This document shows, piece after piece, positions 28,053-37,699 of a stretch of DNA of 64,000 nucleotides (its first letter is position 1; each line of letters opens with the position of its first letter). Below the pieces are notes generated by a model. The model did not search any database. It was not told the DNA's origin and worked only from the letters and a program-made list of their open reading frames with translations. The DNA comes from Gammaproteobacteria bacterium (GTDB lineage Bacteria > Pseudomonadota > Gammaproteobacteria > Steroidobacterales > Steroidobacteraceae). The DNA lies in the NCBI GenBank assembly GCA_005878835.1, contig VBMV01000051.1:24176-88175 (forward strand), given 5' to 3'. The translations under genes and the position numbers were made by a program.

Positions 28053-30143
28053 CTACCAGATGCGCACCCGATTTTCCGGCTTGATGTACAGCTTGTCGCC
28101 CGGCTGTACGCTGAACGCTGCGTACCACACGTCGATGTTCGGCAGCGGTCCGTTGACGCGGAAGTTGGCGGGGCTGTGCACATCCGACATCACCACCTCG
28201 CGCAGTGCCCCCTCGCGGTACTTCTCGCGCCATACCTGGGCGTAGGCCAGGAAGAACCGCTGATCGCCCGTGAGCCCGTCGATCACGGGTGCCGGCCGAC
28301 CCTTGAGTGAAATCAGGTAAGCCTCGTGCGCCATGTTGAGGCCGCCCAGGTCGCCGATATTCTCGCCGATGGTGTTGGCGCCGTTGACCTTCAGGCCCGG
28401 CAGCGCCTCGAAGGCCGAGAATTCCTCGATGAGCCGTGCGGTACGCGTCTTGAACACCTTGGCGTCCTGCGCCGTCCACCAGTCCTGCATGGCGCCGTCG
28501 GGACCGAACTTGCGGCCCTGGTCATCGAAGCCGTGACCGATCTCGTGCCCGATCACCGCCCCGATGGCGCCGTAGTTCACGGCGGCATCCGCGTTGGGAT
28601 CGAAGAACGGCGGCTGCAGGATGGCCGCCGGGAACACGATCTCGTTGTTCGAGGGGTTGTAGTAGGCGTTGATCTCCTGGGGCGTCATCTGCCATTCGGC
28701 GCGGTCGACCGGCTTGTCGAGGCGCGCCACCTGATAGTTCCAGTCCCACTCGGCCGCGCGGCGCACGTTGCCGATGAGATCGTCGCGGCGGATCGCGAGC
28801 GAGGAGTAGTCTTTCCACTTGTCGGGGTAACCGATCTTGGGCGTGAACATCGCGAGCTTCTCGTGGGCGTGCGACTTGGTCTGCGGCGTCATCCAGTCCA
28901 GGGCGTCGATGCGCTCGCCGAGCGCGGCGCGCAGGTCCGCCACCAGCTGCTGCATCTTCGCCTTCGATCCGGGCGGGAAATACTGCGCCACGTACAGCCG
29001 CCCGACCGACTCGCCGAGCGCCCCGTCCACGGCGTCGACGGCGCGCTTCCAGCGCTCGCGCTGCTGCGGCTGGCCGCGCATGGTCTGACCGTAGAACGCG
29101 AAGCGTGCCTGATCGAAGCGCTTGGGCAGGTACGGCGCGTGGCTGCTGAGGTAGTGGAATGTCAGGAAAGCCTTGAGCGTGGCGACCGGAGTGCGGCTGA
29201 AGAGCTCAGCCAGATCGTGGACCGCGGAAAGCTCGCCGAGCACCAGGTCCTGCCGGGCGCCGAGTTGCTGCGTCTCGAGGAACACCTGCCAGGGAAAGCC
29301 GGGTGCAAAGCTGAGCAGCTGCTGCCTGGTGCGCGGGTTGTAGATCGCCTCCACGTCGCGACGCTTCTCGATCGGCCATTGCACCTTCGATGCCGCGGTC
29401 TCGAACGTCATGATGTCGCGCGCCTGCGCCGTCGCGTCGCTCACCCCACCGAGGGTGAGCATCTGCGCGATGTAGGCCACGTACTTGGCCCGCAGCTCCT
29501 TGAGCGGCGGGTCCTCCTTGAGGTAATAGTCGCGATCGGGAAGGCCGAGCGTCGACTCGCTGATGACGACGGCGTAACGATCCGGGTTCTTGAAGTCGGC
29601 CGGCAGCTGTACATCGAACAGCGACGCGAATCCCGGCTCCCCGAACAGGCGCGCGAGCTCATCGCGCGTGTTGGCCGCGGCGATGCGCTGCAGGTCCGCC
29701 TGCACCGGTGCCAGGCCATTGGCCTCGATCGCGGCCTCGTCCATGAAGGCCGCGTAGAAGTCGCCGATCTGCTGCTCGGGTGTGCCGCTGGCGCCATGGG
29801 TGGCGGCCGCCTGCTCGATGATCTCGCGCACGCGCTGCTTGGAGAGCTCATCGAGCTGGTCGAACGGACCGAAGCCCGAGTGATCGGCGGGAATGGTGAA
29901 CGTGTCATACCACGCGCCGTTTGCATAGGCGAAGAAGTCATCGCCGGGCCTTATGCTGTGGTTGCCCGCGCTCAGGTCCAGGCCGCAATCGCCGATGACG
30001 GGCTTGGCGGATGCGGGCGCGGCGGGCGCGGACGCCGCCGGCGCGGCGGGCGCGGGTGTGACGGGCACCGATTTCTCCTCGACGGGTTTTGCAGCGCAGG
30101 CGCCGAGCAGGGCCAGCGCCGCCATCCACGACAGTAGTCTCAT
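28053..30143 (-). CDS. M13 family metallopeptidase (neprilysin-like) lipoprotein
   Basis: GAVIGHEIGHGFDDQGRKFGPDG zinc motif, ENIGDLGGLNMAHEAY; lipobox LLGACAAK. Confidence 0.95.
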   Translation of the reverse strand: MRLLSWMAALALLGACAAKPVEEKSVPVTPAPAAPAASAPAAPASAKPVIGDCGLDLSAGNHSIRPGDDFFAYANGAWYDTFTIPADHSGFGPFDQLDELSKQRVREIIEQAAATHGASGTPEQQIGDFYAAFMDEAAIEANGLAPVQADLQRIAAANTRDELARLFGEPGFASLFDVQLPADFKNPDRYAVVISESTLGLPDRDYYLKEDPPLKELRAKYVAYIAQMLTLGGVSDATAQARDIMTFETAASKVQWPIEKRRDVEAIYNPRTRQQLLSFAPGFPWQVFLETQQLGARQDLVLGELSAVHDLAELFSRTPVATLKAFLTFHYLSSHAPYLPKRFDQARFAFYGQTMRGQPQQRERWKRAVDAVDGALGESVGRLYVAQYFPPGSKAKMQQLVADLRAALGERIDALDWMTPQTKSHAHEKLAMFTPKIGYPDKWKDYSSLAIRRDDLIGNVRRAAEWDWNYQVARLDKPVDRAEWQMTPQEINAYYNPSNNEIVFPAAILQPPFFDPNADAAVNYGAIGAVIGHEIGHGFDDQGRKFGPDGAMQDWWTAQDAKVFKTRTARLIEEFSAFEALPGLKVNGANTIGENIGDLGGLNMAHEAYLISLKGRPAPVIDGLTGDQRFFLAYAQVWREKYREGALREVVMSDVHSPANFRVNGPLPNIDVWYAAFSVQPGDKLYIKPENRVRIW

Positions 30144-30288
30144 AGCCTCGAGGCCTTCGAAAGCACGCGCAAGCCGCGCATCATACGGTAGTGCTGCGCC
30201 GGCCGGCTAAGCTGGCGGCGGGAAACTTGCCGCATGCGTTCCCGCGCTGCTCGCCTGGTCGGCGCAGCGACTCGGCTCGTCGCACATC

Positions 30289-30855
30289 TCAAGCTTGCTC
30301 GCCCCAGTAGCGCACCAGGTCGCGCCACTCGCCGCGTGCGGGCGCGGCAGCCGGCGCGGTCTCGGTGCCGAGGTACAGGAAGCCGACGATGGCGTCGGTG
30401 GAGGCGAAGCCGAGCGCCTGCTTCACCGTCTCATCATACGCAGGCCCTCCGGTCTTCCACATGGCGTTGAAGCCGAGGGCAAACGCCGCCAGCATCATGG
30501 CGTGCGCGGCCGCGCCCGCGGACAGGGTCTGCTCGATCAGCGGGATTTTCACCGCCGGGTTGCAGTGGGCGGCCACCACGACGATCAGCGGCGCGCGCAG
30601 CGCCCTGAGCCGCTCGCGCTGCAAAGCCTGTGCGCCGAGTTGCGGCTGGGCGCGCTGCGCGTGAGCGGCGAACAGCTCGCCCAGGCGCTCGCGGGCGCCG
30701 CCGCGCACCACCACGAAGCGCCAGGGACGCAAGCGGCCGTGGTCGGGGGCGCGCACCGCGCTGGACAAGATGAGCTCGAGCGCGCCCTCGTCCGGCGCCG
30801 GCTCGGTCAGCTCCCGGGCGGAGCGCCGCTTGAGAAGAGCGTCTATGGCCTGCAT
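30289..30855 (-). CDS. nitroreductase family protein
   Basis: MQAIDALLKRRSARELTEPAPDEGALELILSSAVRAPDHGRLRPWRFVVV...YLGTE, YdjA-like. Confidence 0.9.
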   Translation of the reverse strand: MQAIDALLKRRSARELTEPAPDEGALELILSSAVRAPDHGRLRPWRFVVVRGGARERLGELFAAHAQRAQPQLGAQALQRERLRALRAPLIVVVAAHCNPAVKIPLIEQTLSAGAAAHAMMLAAFALGFNAMWKTGGPAYDETVKQALGFASTDAIVGFLYLGTETAPAAAPARGEWRDLVRYWGEQA

Positions 30856-30880
30856 CGGCGTATTGTCGCAGACTCGCGCC

Positions 30881-31483
30881 GTGCTGATGCTGTCCGAAGC
30901 CTGCGAGCGCAACAAGGGACCGATCCTCGAGGTCCTCAGGAGCGAGCTCGCCACGAGCGGCAGCGTTCTCGAGCTCGGCAGCGGCACGGGCCAGCATGCG
31001 GTGTACTTCGCCGCGCGCCTGCCGCACCTCACCTGGCAGCCGAGCGAGCTCGGCGAACAGCTGGCGCCGCTCGCCGAGCGCATCCGGCTCGAGGGTACGG
31101 CCAATCTGCGCGCCCCCATCGCGCTCGATGCGCGCGAGCATCCCTGGCCGGTAGCGCCCGTGGACGCGGTGTTCAGCGCCAACACGCTGCACATCATGGC
31201 CTGGAGCGCGGTGCGGGCGTTCGTTCGCGGCGTCGGCGGCTGCCTTGCGGCGCCGGGGGTGTTGTGCGTGTACGGACCCTTTCGCTTCCGCGGGCAACAT
31301 ACGAGTGACAGCAATGCGCAATTCGATGGCTGGCTCAAGGCCCGCGACCCCGACAGCGGCATCCGGGATTTCGAGGCGCTGGACGAGCTCACACGGGCGC
31401 AGGGCCTGGTGTTCACGGCCGACCACCCCATGCCGGCCAACAACCGCACGCTGGTGTGGCGCCGGCTGCCGGCGGTCGCTTAG
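30881..31483 (+). CDS. DUF938 family SAM-dependent methyltransferase
   Basis: [17 protein letters not shown]...[54 protein letters not shown]. Confidence 0.92.
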   Translation: MLMLSEACERNKGPILEVLRSELATSGSVLELGSGTGQHAVYFAARLPHLTWQPSELGEQLAPLAERIRLEGTANLRAPIALDAREHPWPVAPVDAVFSANTLHIMAWSAVRAFVRGVGGCLAAPGVLCVYGPFRFRGQHTSDSNAQFDGWLKARDPDSGIRDFEALDELTRAQGLVFTADHPMPANNRTLVWRRLPAVA

Positions 31484-31497
31484 CGTACAGTGCACGC

Positions 31498-32043
31498 ATG
31501 GACCCCGACACGTTGCACGAGATCCGCGCGGCCATCCGCACCATTCCCGACTATCCGAAGCCGGGCGTGGCGTTCCGTGACATCACGACACTGCTGGGAA
31601 ATGCGCGCGTTTTCCGCACCGTCGTGGACCAGCTGGTACAGCCGTGGCTCGCCGCACGCATCGATCGCGTCGCCGGGATCGAGGCGCGCGGCTTCATTCT
31701 CGGCGGCGCGATCGCGCATCAACTGTCGGCGGGCTTCGTCCCCATCCGCAAGAAAGGCAAGCTCCCGCACGCCACGGTGCGCGTCGCCTACTCTCTGGAG
31801 TACGGGCTCGATGAGATGGAGATGCACCGCGATGCCGTCGGCCCCGCTGAGCGCATCATTCTCGTGGACGATCTGATCGCAACCGGGGGCACGGCCGAGG
31901 CTGCCGTGAAGCTGCTGCGCTCCCTCGGCGCCCAGATCCTCGCCGCCTGCTTCATCATCGACCTGCCCGAGCTCGGCGGCTCGGCCCGCCTGGCCGCCCT
32001 GCAGGTGCCGGTCCGGACGCTTGTTGCCTTCGAGGGACACTGA
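31498..32043 (+). CDS. apt: adenine phosphoribosyltransferase
   Basis: [60 protein letters not shown]. Confidence 0.96.
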   Translation: MDPDTLHEIRAAIRTIPDYPKPGVAFRDITTLLGNARVFRTVVDQLVQPWLAARIDRVAGIEARGFILGGAIAHQLSAGFVPIRKKGKLPHATVRVAYSLEYGLDEMEMHRDAVGPAERIILVDDLIATGGTAEAAVKLLRSLGAQILAACFIIDLPELGGSARLAALQVPVRTLVAFEGH

Positions 32044-32204
32044 CCGGCGGTGTCCGATCGGCACATGATTTTTTGGTTTTTCAATAGGATACGCGCATCG
32101 CACGGCCAACATTACGTTGCGGTCATACGGCGCTTGCGCGGCCTGAATCCAGTCATAATACGCGCGCTTTAGCTCCCTACTTCCTTGCTCTGGAGACCAA
32201 ATCG

Positions 32205-32390
32205 ATGTTCACGAAGCTCGTCCCAGTCGTTGCCCTGGCCCTGCTCGCGGGTCCGGTTGTCGCCGCTGACGCACCGGCCACCGCGCCGGCCGCCGAGCAG
32301 CCCGCTGCCCCGGCCAAGAGCCATCACAAGAAACACAGCAAGAAATCTGCCAAGTCTGCCGCGTCGAAGACCGACGCACCTGCCAAGTAA
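32205..32390 (+). CDS. small exported Ala/Lys/His-rich protein (61 aa)
   Basis: RBS-like ggag 10 nt upstream of the ATG; signal peptide MFTKLVPVVALALLAGPVVAA, then basic SHHKKHSKKSAKSAASK tail; stop followed by a strong terminator. Confidence 0.75.
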   Translation: MFTKLVPVVALALLAGPVVAADAPATAPAAEQPAAPAKSHHKKHSKKSAKSAASKTDAPAK

Positions 32391-32416
32391 CCGTCACTCG
32401 TTTGTTTGAGGTTACT

Positions 32417-32451
32417 GAGCCCCGCCCTCAAAGGCGGGGCTCTTGTTTTTT
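32417..32451 (+). terminator. rho-independent terminator
   Basis: gagccccgcc-ctcaaa-ggcggggctc followed by ttgtttttt. Confidence 0.92.
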
Positions 32452-32518
32452 GGGCCTGCCCCCTTGCCGGCGCAGTGGGGCTTGCGGCTTTTCGCAAACG
32501 GGTTCAAATTTGCCTTCC

Positions 32519-32806
32519 ATGGATGGGACGGAACAGGCCGCAATACACCAAGCGCTGGTTGCGGTACAACATGCCGTGACGAGCATGACTTTCCCGAGCT
32601 GCGATCAGGAGGATCTGATCGAAGCCATTGATAGCGTCGAAGAACAGTTGCACGTCAGCCACCCTAACGTGGCGCTGATGTGCCGCTTCCTGAACTCCAT
32701 CGCGAGAAGCCTGCGCGCGCAGCCGGAGGCGCGCGACGCCTGCCTCGCCATTGAGGACGCGATCAGCAAGGCCGGCATGCCGAGCACCTGGCAGTCGGGA
32801 ATCTGA
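32519..32806 (+). CDS. hypothetical protein (95 aa)
   Basis: MDGTEQAAIHQALVAVQHAVTSMTFPSCDQEDLIEAIDSVEEQLHVSHPNVALMCRFLNSIARSLRAQPEARDACLAIEDAISKAG; soluble helical composition. Confidence 0.55.
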   Translation: MDGTEQAAIHQALVAVQHAVTSMTFPSCDQEDLIEAIDSVEEQLHVSHPNVALMCRFLNSIARSLRAQPEARDACLAIEDAISKAGMPSTWQSGI

Positions 32807-32905
32807 TCACCCGGCCGCCGACCTGAGGCGGCTGACGCAGCGGCCGCATCCCTTGCCCGCGCGGGCGTTGCGTTCGCTCGCGGGCGCGGTCTAAGTTGCG
32901 CCTCA

Positions 32906-34888
32906 ATGCTCGCGCCGCTCACCCAGGCCCTGATTCTGCTGGCCGGTTCCGTGTTGCTCGTGACGATCGCGCGGCGCCTGGCGCTACCGACGAGCATTGC
33001 TTATCTCGTGGTCGGGCTGGTGCTCGGACCGCACGCCCTCGGTGTGCTGTCGGACTCGGGCGCGACGCGACTGCTGGCCGAGCTCGGGGTGGCGTTCCTG
33101 CTGTTCACGCTGGGGCTGGAGTTCTCGCTGCCGCGCATGCTCGCCATGCGGCGCGAGGTCCTCGGCCTCGGCGCGGCCCAGGTCACCGCCACCGCCGGCG
33201 TGTTCGCGCTCTGCGGGCACCTGCTCGGTATCAGCTGGCTCATCGCGATCGCTCTCGGGGGGGCTGTAGCGATGAGCTCGACCGCCATCCTGCTGCAACA
33301 GCTGACCGAGCGCGCCGAGCTCAACCGCACGCACGGGCGGCTCGCATTCAGCATGTTGCTGTTCCAGGACCTGGCGTTCGTGCCGTTCCTCGCCCTGGGT
33401 TCCGCACTGATCGCCGGACAGAATCGCGTCGAGCTGAGCGGCAGCGTCGTGGCGGTGATCGGCGGCGCGCTCGCGATCGTGGCGGTGCTGGCGGCGGGGC
33501 GCTGGCTGCTGCGCCCGCTGTTTCACGAGATCGCTCATAGCCGTCTGCGCGAGCTGTTCACGCTGGCGGTGCTGCTGGTGGTGCTCGCCTCGGCGTGGGT
33601 GTCGCACGTCGCCGGCCTGTCGTTCGCCCTCGGCGCGTTCCTGTCCGGCATGATGCTCGCCGAGACCGAATACCGACACCAGATCGAGGCGGTGATCCGC
33701 CCGTTTCGTGACCTGCTGCTCGGGCTGTTCTTCATCTCCGTGGGCATGTTGCTGGATGTGCATCTGCTCGGGCGCGCGAGCGAGCTCGCCATCGCAGTGC
33801 TCATGCTGCTCACCCTGGTGATCCTCAAGGCGACCATCGCCGCCGTGGTCACGCGCCCCTTCACTACCTCGCGCTTCAAGGCGCTGCGCACCGGCATCGT
33901 CATGTCCATCGGCGGCGAGTTCGGGGTGGCGCTGTGCACCATCCTGCTGCAGGCCGGGCTGGTGCCCGAAGGCCTCGGCGAGCCGCTGCTGGTCGCGATC
34001 GTGCTGTCGATGCTGCTCAGCCCGCTGATCCTCAACAACAACAAGCGTGTCGCACGCTGGCTGCTGCATGAGCACGCCCCGGCCCCCACCGCCAGCGAGC
34101 GTGAGGAGGCTGCCACCACCGAGATCGCGCGGCGTGAGCACGTCATCCTGTGCGGCTTCGGGCGCGTCGGCCAGAACGTGGCGCGGGTGCTCGAATCGCA
34201 GGGCTTCGAATACATCGCGCTCGACCTCGACCCGGCGCGCATCCGCGCCGCACGCCAGGCCGGGGACCCGGTCCTGTTCGGCGATTCGGCGGACGAGGAA
34301 CTGCTCGGCAAGGTCGGGCTGCGGACCGCCAGCGCGATCGTCATCAGTTTCTCGGACCCCGCCACCTCGATCGGCATCCTGCACAGCGTGCGCCGCCTGC
34401 GGCCCGAGGTTCCGGTGCTGGTGCGCACCCAGGACGATGCCCGCATCAAGGAGCTGCAGGATGCCGGCGCCACCGATGTCGTCCCGGAGACCTTCGAGGC
34501 GAGTCTCATGCTGGTCTCGCACGTACTGATGCTGCTGCGCGTGCCGGTGCCGCGCGTGGTGCGCACCCTGGGCGAGATCCGCAGAGGCCGCTACGCGGTG
34601 CTGAGGAATATCGTGCCGCGCGGGGATGCGCGCCCGGTGGATGAGACGAGCGAGCATCGCGAGGAGCTGAAGTCCGTGGTCGTGCCTCCTGGAGCGTGGG
34701 CGGTGGGCCGCACGCTGGGCGACGTGCGCAGCCGCGGTGTCGAGGTGACCTTCACCGGCGTGCGGCGCCTGGGAATTCTCGGGCGCGACCCCGCCGGCGA
34801 CATGGTGCTGCGCGACGGGGACATCGTCGTGATCTACGGTCAGCCTGAAGAGCTGGAGCGCGCCGAGGCGGTGCTGCTGGCCGGATGA
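32906..34888 (+). CDS. CPA2-family cation:proton antiporter with TrkA-N/TrkA-C domains (Kef/YbaL type)
   Basis: Multiple TM segments, then REHVILCGFGRVGQNVARVLESQGFEYIALDLDP Rossmann motif and a C-terminal RCK_C-like domain. Confidence 0.94.
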   Translation: MLAPLTQALILLAGSVLLVTIARRLALPTSIAYLVVGLVLGPHALGVLSDSGATRLLAELGVAFLLFTLGLEFSLPRMLAMRREVLGLGAAQVTATAGVFALCGHLLGISWLIAIALGGAVAMSSTAILLQQLTERAELNRTHGRLAFSMLLFQDLAFVPFLALGSALIAGQNRVELSGSVVAVIGGALAIVAVLAAGRWLLRPLFHEIAHSRLRELFTLAVLLVVLASAWVSHVAGLSFALGAFLSGMMLAETEYRHQIEAVIRPFRDLLLGLFFISVGMLLDVHLLGRASELAIAVLMLLTLVILKATIAAVVTRPFTTSRFKALRTGIVMSIGGEFGVALCTILLQAGLVPEGLGEPLLVAIVLSMLLSPLILNNNKRVARWLLHEHAPAPTASEREEAATTEIARREHVILCGFGRVGQNVARVLESQGFEYIALDLDPARIRAARQAGDPVLFGDSADEELLGKVGLRTASAIVISFSDPATSIGILHSVRRLRPEVPVLVRTQDDARIKELQDAGATDVVPETFEASLMLVSHVLMLLRVPVPRVVRTLGEIRRGRYAVLRNIVPRGDARPVDETSEHREELKSVVVPPGAWAVGRTLGDVRSRGVEVTFTGVRRLGILGRDPAGDMVLRDGDIVVIYGQPEELERAEAVLLAG

Positions 34889-34930
34889 GGGAGCGCGCCC
34901 AACGGCACACCGGCCCGTTAAGATACTCGG

Positions 34931-37660
34931 GTGAACCGCAGCGACATCCACTTTCCGCCCAAGCACGAGCCGCTGCGCGAGGACGTGCATGCGCTCGGCG
35001 CGCTCATGGGCGAAATCCTGCGCGAGCAGGGCGGGCAGCAGCTGTTCGAGCTGGTGGAGCTGGACCGCGTCGCCGCCATCCGCGGCCGCGCCGGCCCGCG
35101 CGAGGCGCGCGCCGAGCTCGCGGCTCGTGTACGCGAGCGCCCGCCGGCGCTGGCGCGCGAAGTGGTGCGCGCCTTCTCCACCTGGTTCCAGAGCGTCAAT
35201 CTGGCGGAAAGGGTCCACCGCATCCGGCGCCGCCGCGAGTATCTGCTCAAGGACAGTGAGCGGCCCCAACCCGGCGGCGTGGAGGATGCGATCGCCGCGC
35301 TGAAGAGCCAGGGCCTCACCGCGGCGCAGGTCCTCGAGCTCATCGGCGGTCTGTCCATCGAGCCGGTGTTCGCGCCTCATTCGACCGAAGCCAGCCGCAG
35401 GACGCTGCTGCGCAAGCAGCTGCGCATCGCACAGCGCCTGGTCGAACGTCTCGACCCGACCCTCACGCCGAACGAAGCCCGCGGCGTCTGGAACAGCATC
35501 CGCATGGAGCTGACCGCGGCGTGGCAGACCGAGGAGCTGCCGCGTGAACGGCTCACGGTCGCGGATGAGCGCGAGCAGATCCTGTTCTACCTGGTGGAGG
35601 TCCTGTACCGCGTGGTGCCGGCGTTCTACGAGGAAATCGCGCAGGCGCTGGAGAAGCTCTACGGCACCGACGCCGGCGCGACGCGGGTGCCGGCCATCCT
35701 GCACGTCGGATCCTGGGCGGGCGGCGACATGGACGGCAACCCCGACGTGCACGCCAAGAGCATCCGCGAGGCGCTGGCGCGCCAGCAGCAGGTGATCATC
35801 AACCGCTATTTCGAGGAGTGCCAGAGCATCGCGCAGCGCCTGTCGCAGAGCGCCAGCCGCGTGCCGGCGGCCAGCGAGCTGACCAAGCGGGTCGAGCAGT
35901 ACACGCGGCTGCTGCCCGGGGCGCGCGCCATCACCCCGGCGCGGCATGACCGCATGCCCTACCGCGTGTTCCTGGCGCAGCTCGGCGAGCGCCTGCGCAG
36001 CACCTACGAAGGCCGGGCGAGCGGTTACGAGAGTGCGCGGCAGTTCCGCGACGACGTGGCGCTGATCGCCGCGAGCCTCAGAGCCAACAAGGGCGCGAAC
36101 GCCGGCCTGTTCTACGTCGAGCGTCTGCTGCGCCGGATCGACACCTTCGGATTTCACCTCGCGACGCTCGACGTGCGCCAGCATGCCGGTGTTCTGCACG
36201 AGGTCGTGGCGCGCGGCTTCGACGACCCGCTGTGGCCCGGCCGCAGCAGCCGCGAGCGCCGCGACCGGCTCGCCCAGGCGCTGGAGAAGGATCGCGGACC
36301 CGTCGCGGACCTCGATGCGCTCGGCAAGCGCCACCTCGCGGTGTTCGATGCCATCATGCAGGGCCGCCACCGCTATGGCCCCGACGCCATCGGCTACTTC
36401 ATCGTGAGCGGCGCCAGCGGCGCGGACGATGTGCTCGCGGCGCTGCTGCTGGCGCGCTGGGCCGCGGCGTACGACAAGCACACCGGGGAAGTGGCGCTCG
36501 ACCTCGCGCCGCAGTTCGAGACCGCGGAGGCGCTCGCCACCTGCGGCCGCACGTTGCAGGAGCTGCTCGCGGATCCGCTGTATCGGCGGCATCTGGATGC
36601 GCGCGGGCGGCGCCAGTGCGTGCTGATCGGCTACTCCGACAGCAACAAGCAAACCGGCCCCTGCGCCTCGCGCTTCATGATTCACCAGGCGCAGCGCGAT
36701 CTGGCGCAGGCGCTCGCCAGCGCCGGCGAGCGCGCCGTCATGTTCCACGCCCGCGGCGGCAGCATCGCCCGCGGCGGCGGGCGCATCGAGGCCCTGGTGC
36801 ACGCCGCCCCCGCCGGGGCGGTGGACGGGGTGCTGCGGATCCGCGAACAGGGCGCAACCATCCGGCAGGGCTACGGACTGCGGCCCATCGCCATGCGCAC
36901 ACTCGAGCGGGCCTTCAATGCGCTGAGCCTGACGACCGCGGCATCACGCAGCGGGCAGCTGCCGCCCGACTCGGCCGAACAGCTGGAAATCGCCGCGCTA
37001 CTCGCGCACGAGAGCCGCGCCGCCTACCGCCGCCTGGTCTACGAGCAGGCGCAGTTCTACGAGTATTTTCAGGCGGTCACGCCGATCGATGTGATCGAGA
37101 GAATGCAGATCGGCTCGCGTTCCGTGCACCGCGTGGAGGGCGCTGGTCTCGAGGGCCTGTTGCCGGTGCCGTGGGTGTACGCCTGGTCGCAGACCCGTTA
37201 CATGCTGCCCGGCTGGTACGGCGCGGGCAGCGGGCTACGCGCCGCGCTCGCCAGGTTCGGGCTGGCGCGAGTGCGCGCGGCCTGCGGCAGCTGGTTCTTC
37301 CTGCGCAACCTCATCGATGACGTCGAGACCATGCTGGCGCGGTCGGATCCGGACATCGCGCGCTACTACGACGAGCTGGTGCCGGAAGCGCTGCGCCGCT
37401 TCTCCGGCGAGATCCGCGGCGAGTTCGACAGCGCCTGCGAGCAGATACTCGCCGTCCGGGACAGCCGCGCGCTGCTCGATTCCGACCCGACGCTGCAGCG
37501 CTCGATCCAGCTGCGCAACCCCTACCTCGATCCCATCCACCTGATGCAGGTGGATCTGCTGCAGCGCTGGCGCGCCGGGGGACGCACGGACCGCGAGCTG
37601 TTCGATGCGCTGCTGGCCAGCGTCGCCGGCATCGCCCAGGGCCTGCAGAGCACCGGATGA
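34931..37660 (+). CDS. ppc: phosphoenolpyruvate carboxylase
   Basis: GSWAGGDMDGNPDV, GYSDSNKQTGPCASRF, FHARGGSIARGGG, C-terminal RNPYLDPIHLMQVDLLQRWR. GTG start. Confidence 0.97.
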   Translation: MNRSDIHFPPKHEPLREDVHALGALMGEILREQGGQQLFELVELDRVAAIRGRAGPREARAELAARVRERPPALAREVVRAFSTWFQSVNLAERVHRIRRRREYLLKDSERPQPGGVEDAIAALKSQGLTAAQVLELIGGLSIEPVFAPHSTEASRRTLLRKQLRIAQRLVERLDPTLTPNEARGVWNSIRMELTAAWQTEELPRERLTVADEREQILFYLVEVLYRVVPAFYEEIAQALEKLYGTDAGATRVPAILHVGSWAGGDMDGNPDVHAKSIREALARQQQVIINRYFEECQSIAQRLSQSASRVPAASELTKRVEQYTRLLPGARAITPARHDRMPYRVFLAQLGERLRSTYEGRASGYESARQFRDDVALIAASLRANKGANAGLFYVERLLRRIDTFGFHLATLDVRQHAGVLHEVVARGFDDPLWPGRSSRERRDRLAQALEKDRGPVADLDALGKRHLAVFDAIMQGRHRYGPDAIGYFIVSGASGADDVLAALLLARWAAAYDKHTGEVALDLAPQFETAEALATCGRTLQELLADPLYRRHLDARGRRQCVLIGYSDSNKQTGPCASRFMIHQAQRDLAQALASAGERAVMFHARGGSIARGGGRIEALVHAAPAGAVDGVLRIREQGATIRQGYGLRPIAMRTLERAFNALSLTTAASRSGQLPPDSAEQLEIAALLAHESRAAYRRLVYEQAQFYEYFQAVTPIDVIERMQIGSRSVHRVEGAGLEGLLPVPWVYAWSQTRYMLPGWYGAGSGLRAALARFGLARVRAACGSWFFLRNLIDDVETMLARSDPDIARYYDELVPEALRRFSGEIRGEFDSACEQILAVRDSRALLDSDPTLQRSIQLRNPYLDPIHLMQVDLLQRWRAGGRTDRELFDALLASVAGIAQGLQSTG

Positions 37661-37699
37661 GCGGCGCGGCACTGCAGGGCTTGCGTGGATCGCGAGCGG

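Noticed and set aside
28326-30137. 603-aa plus-strand ORF
   Set aside because: Antisense to the M13 peptidase carrying HEIGH; mirror ORF.
32044-32204. Possible riboswitch/ncRNA upstream of the small secreted protein
   Set aside because: AT-richer leader and a cataat -10-like box are visible, but I could not identify a conserved RNA fold; reported only as leader/promoter context.
32984-36802. 1272-aa minus-strand open frame
   Set aside because: Fully antisense to the Kef antiporter and ppc; His/Arg/Gln-rich low-quality translation with no domain pattern. Typical mirror ORF in high-GC DNA.
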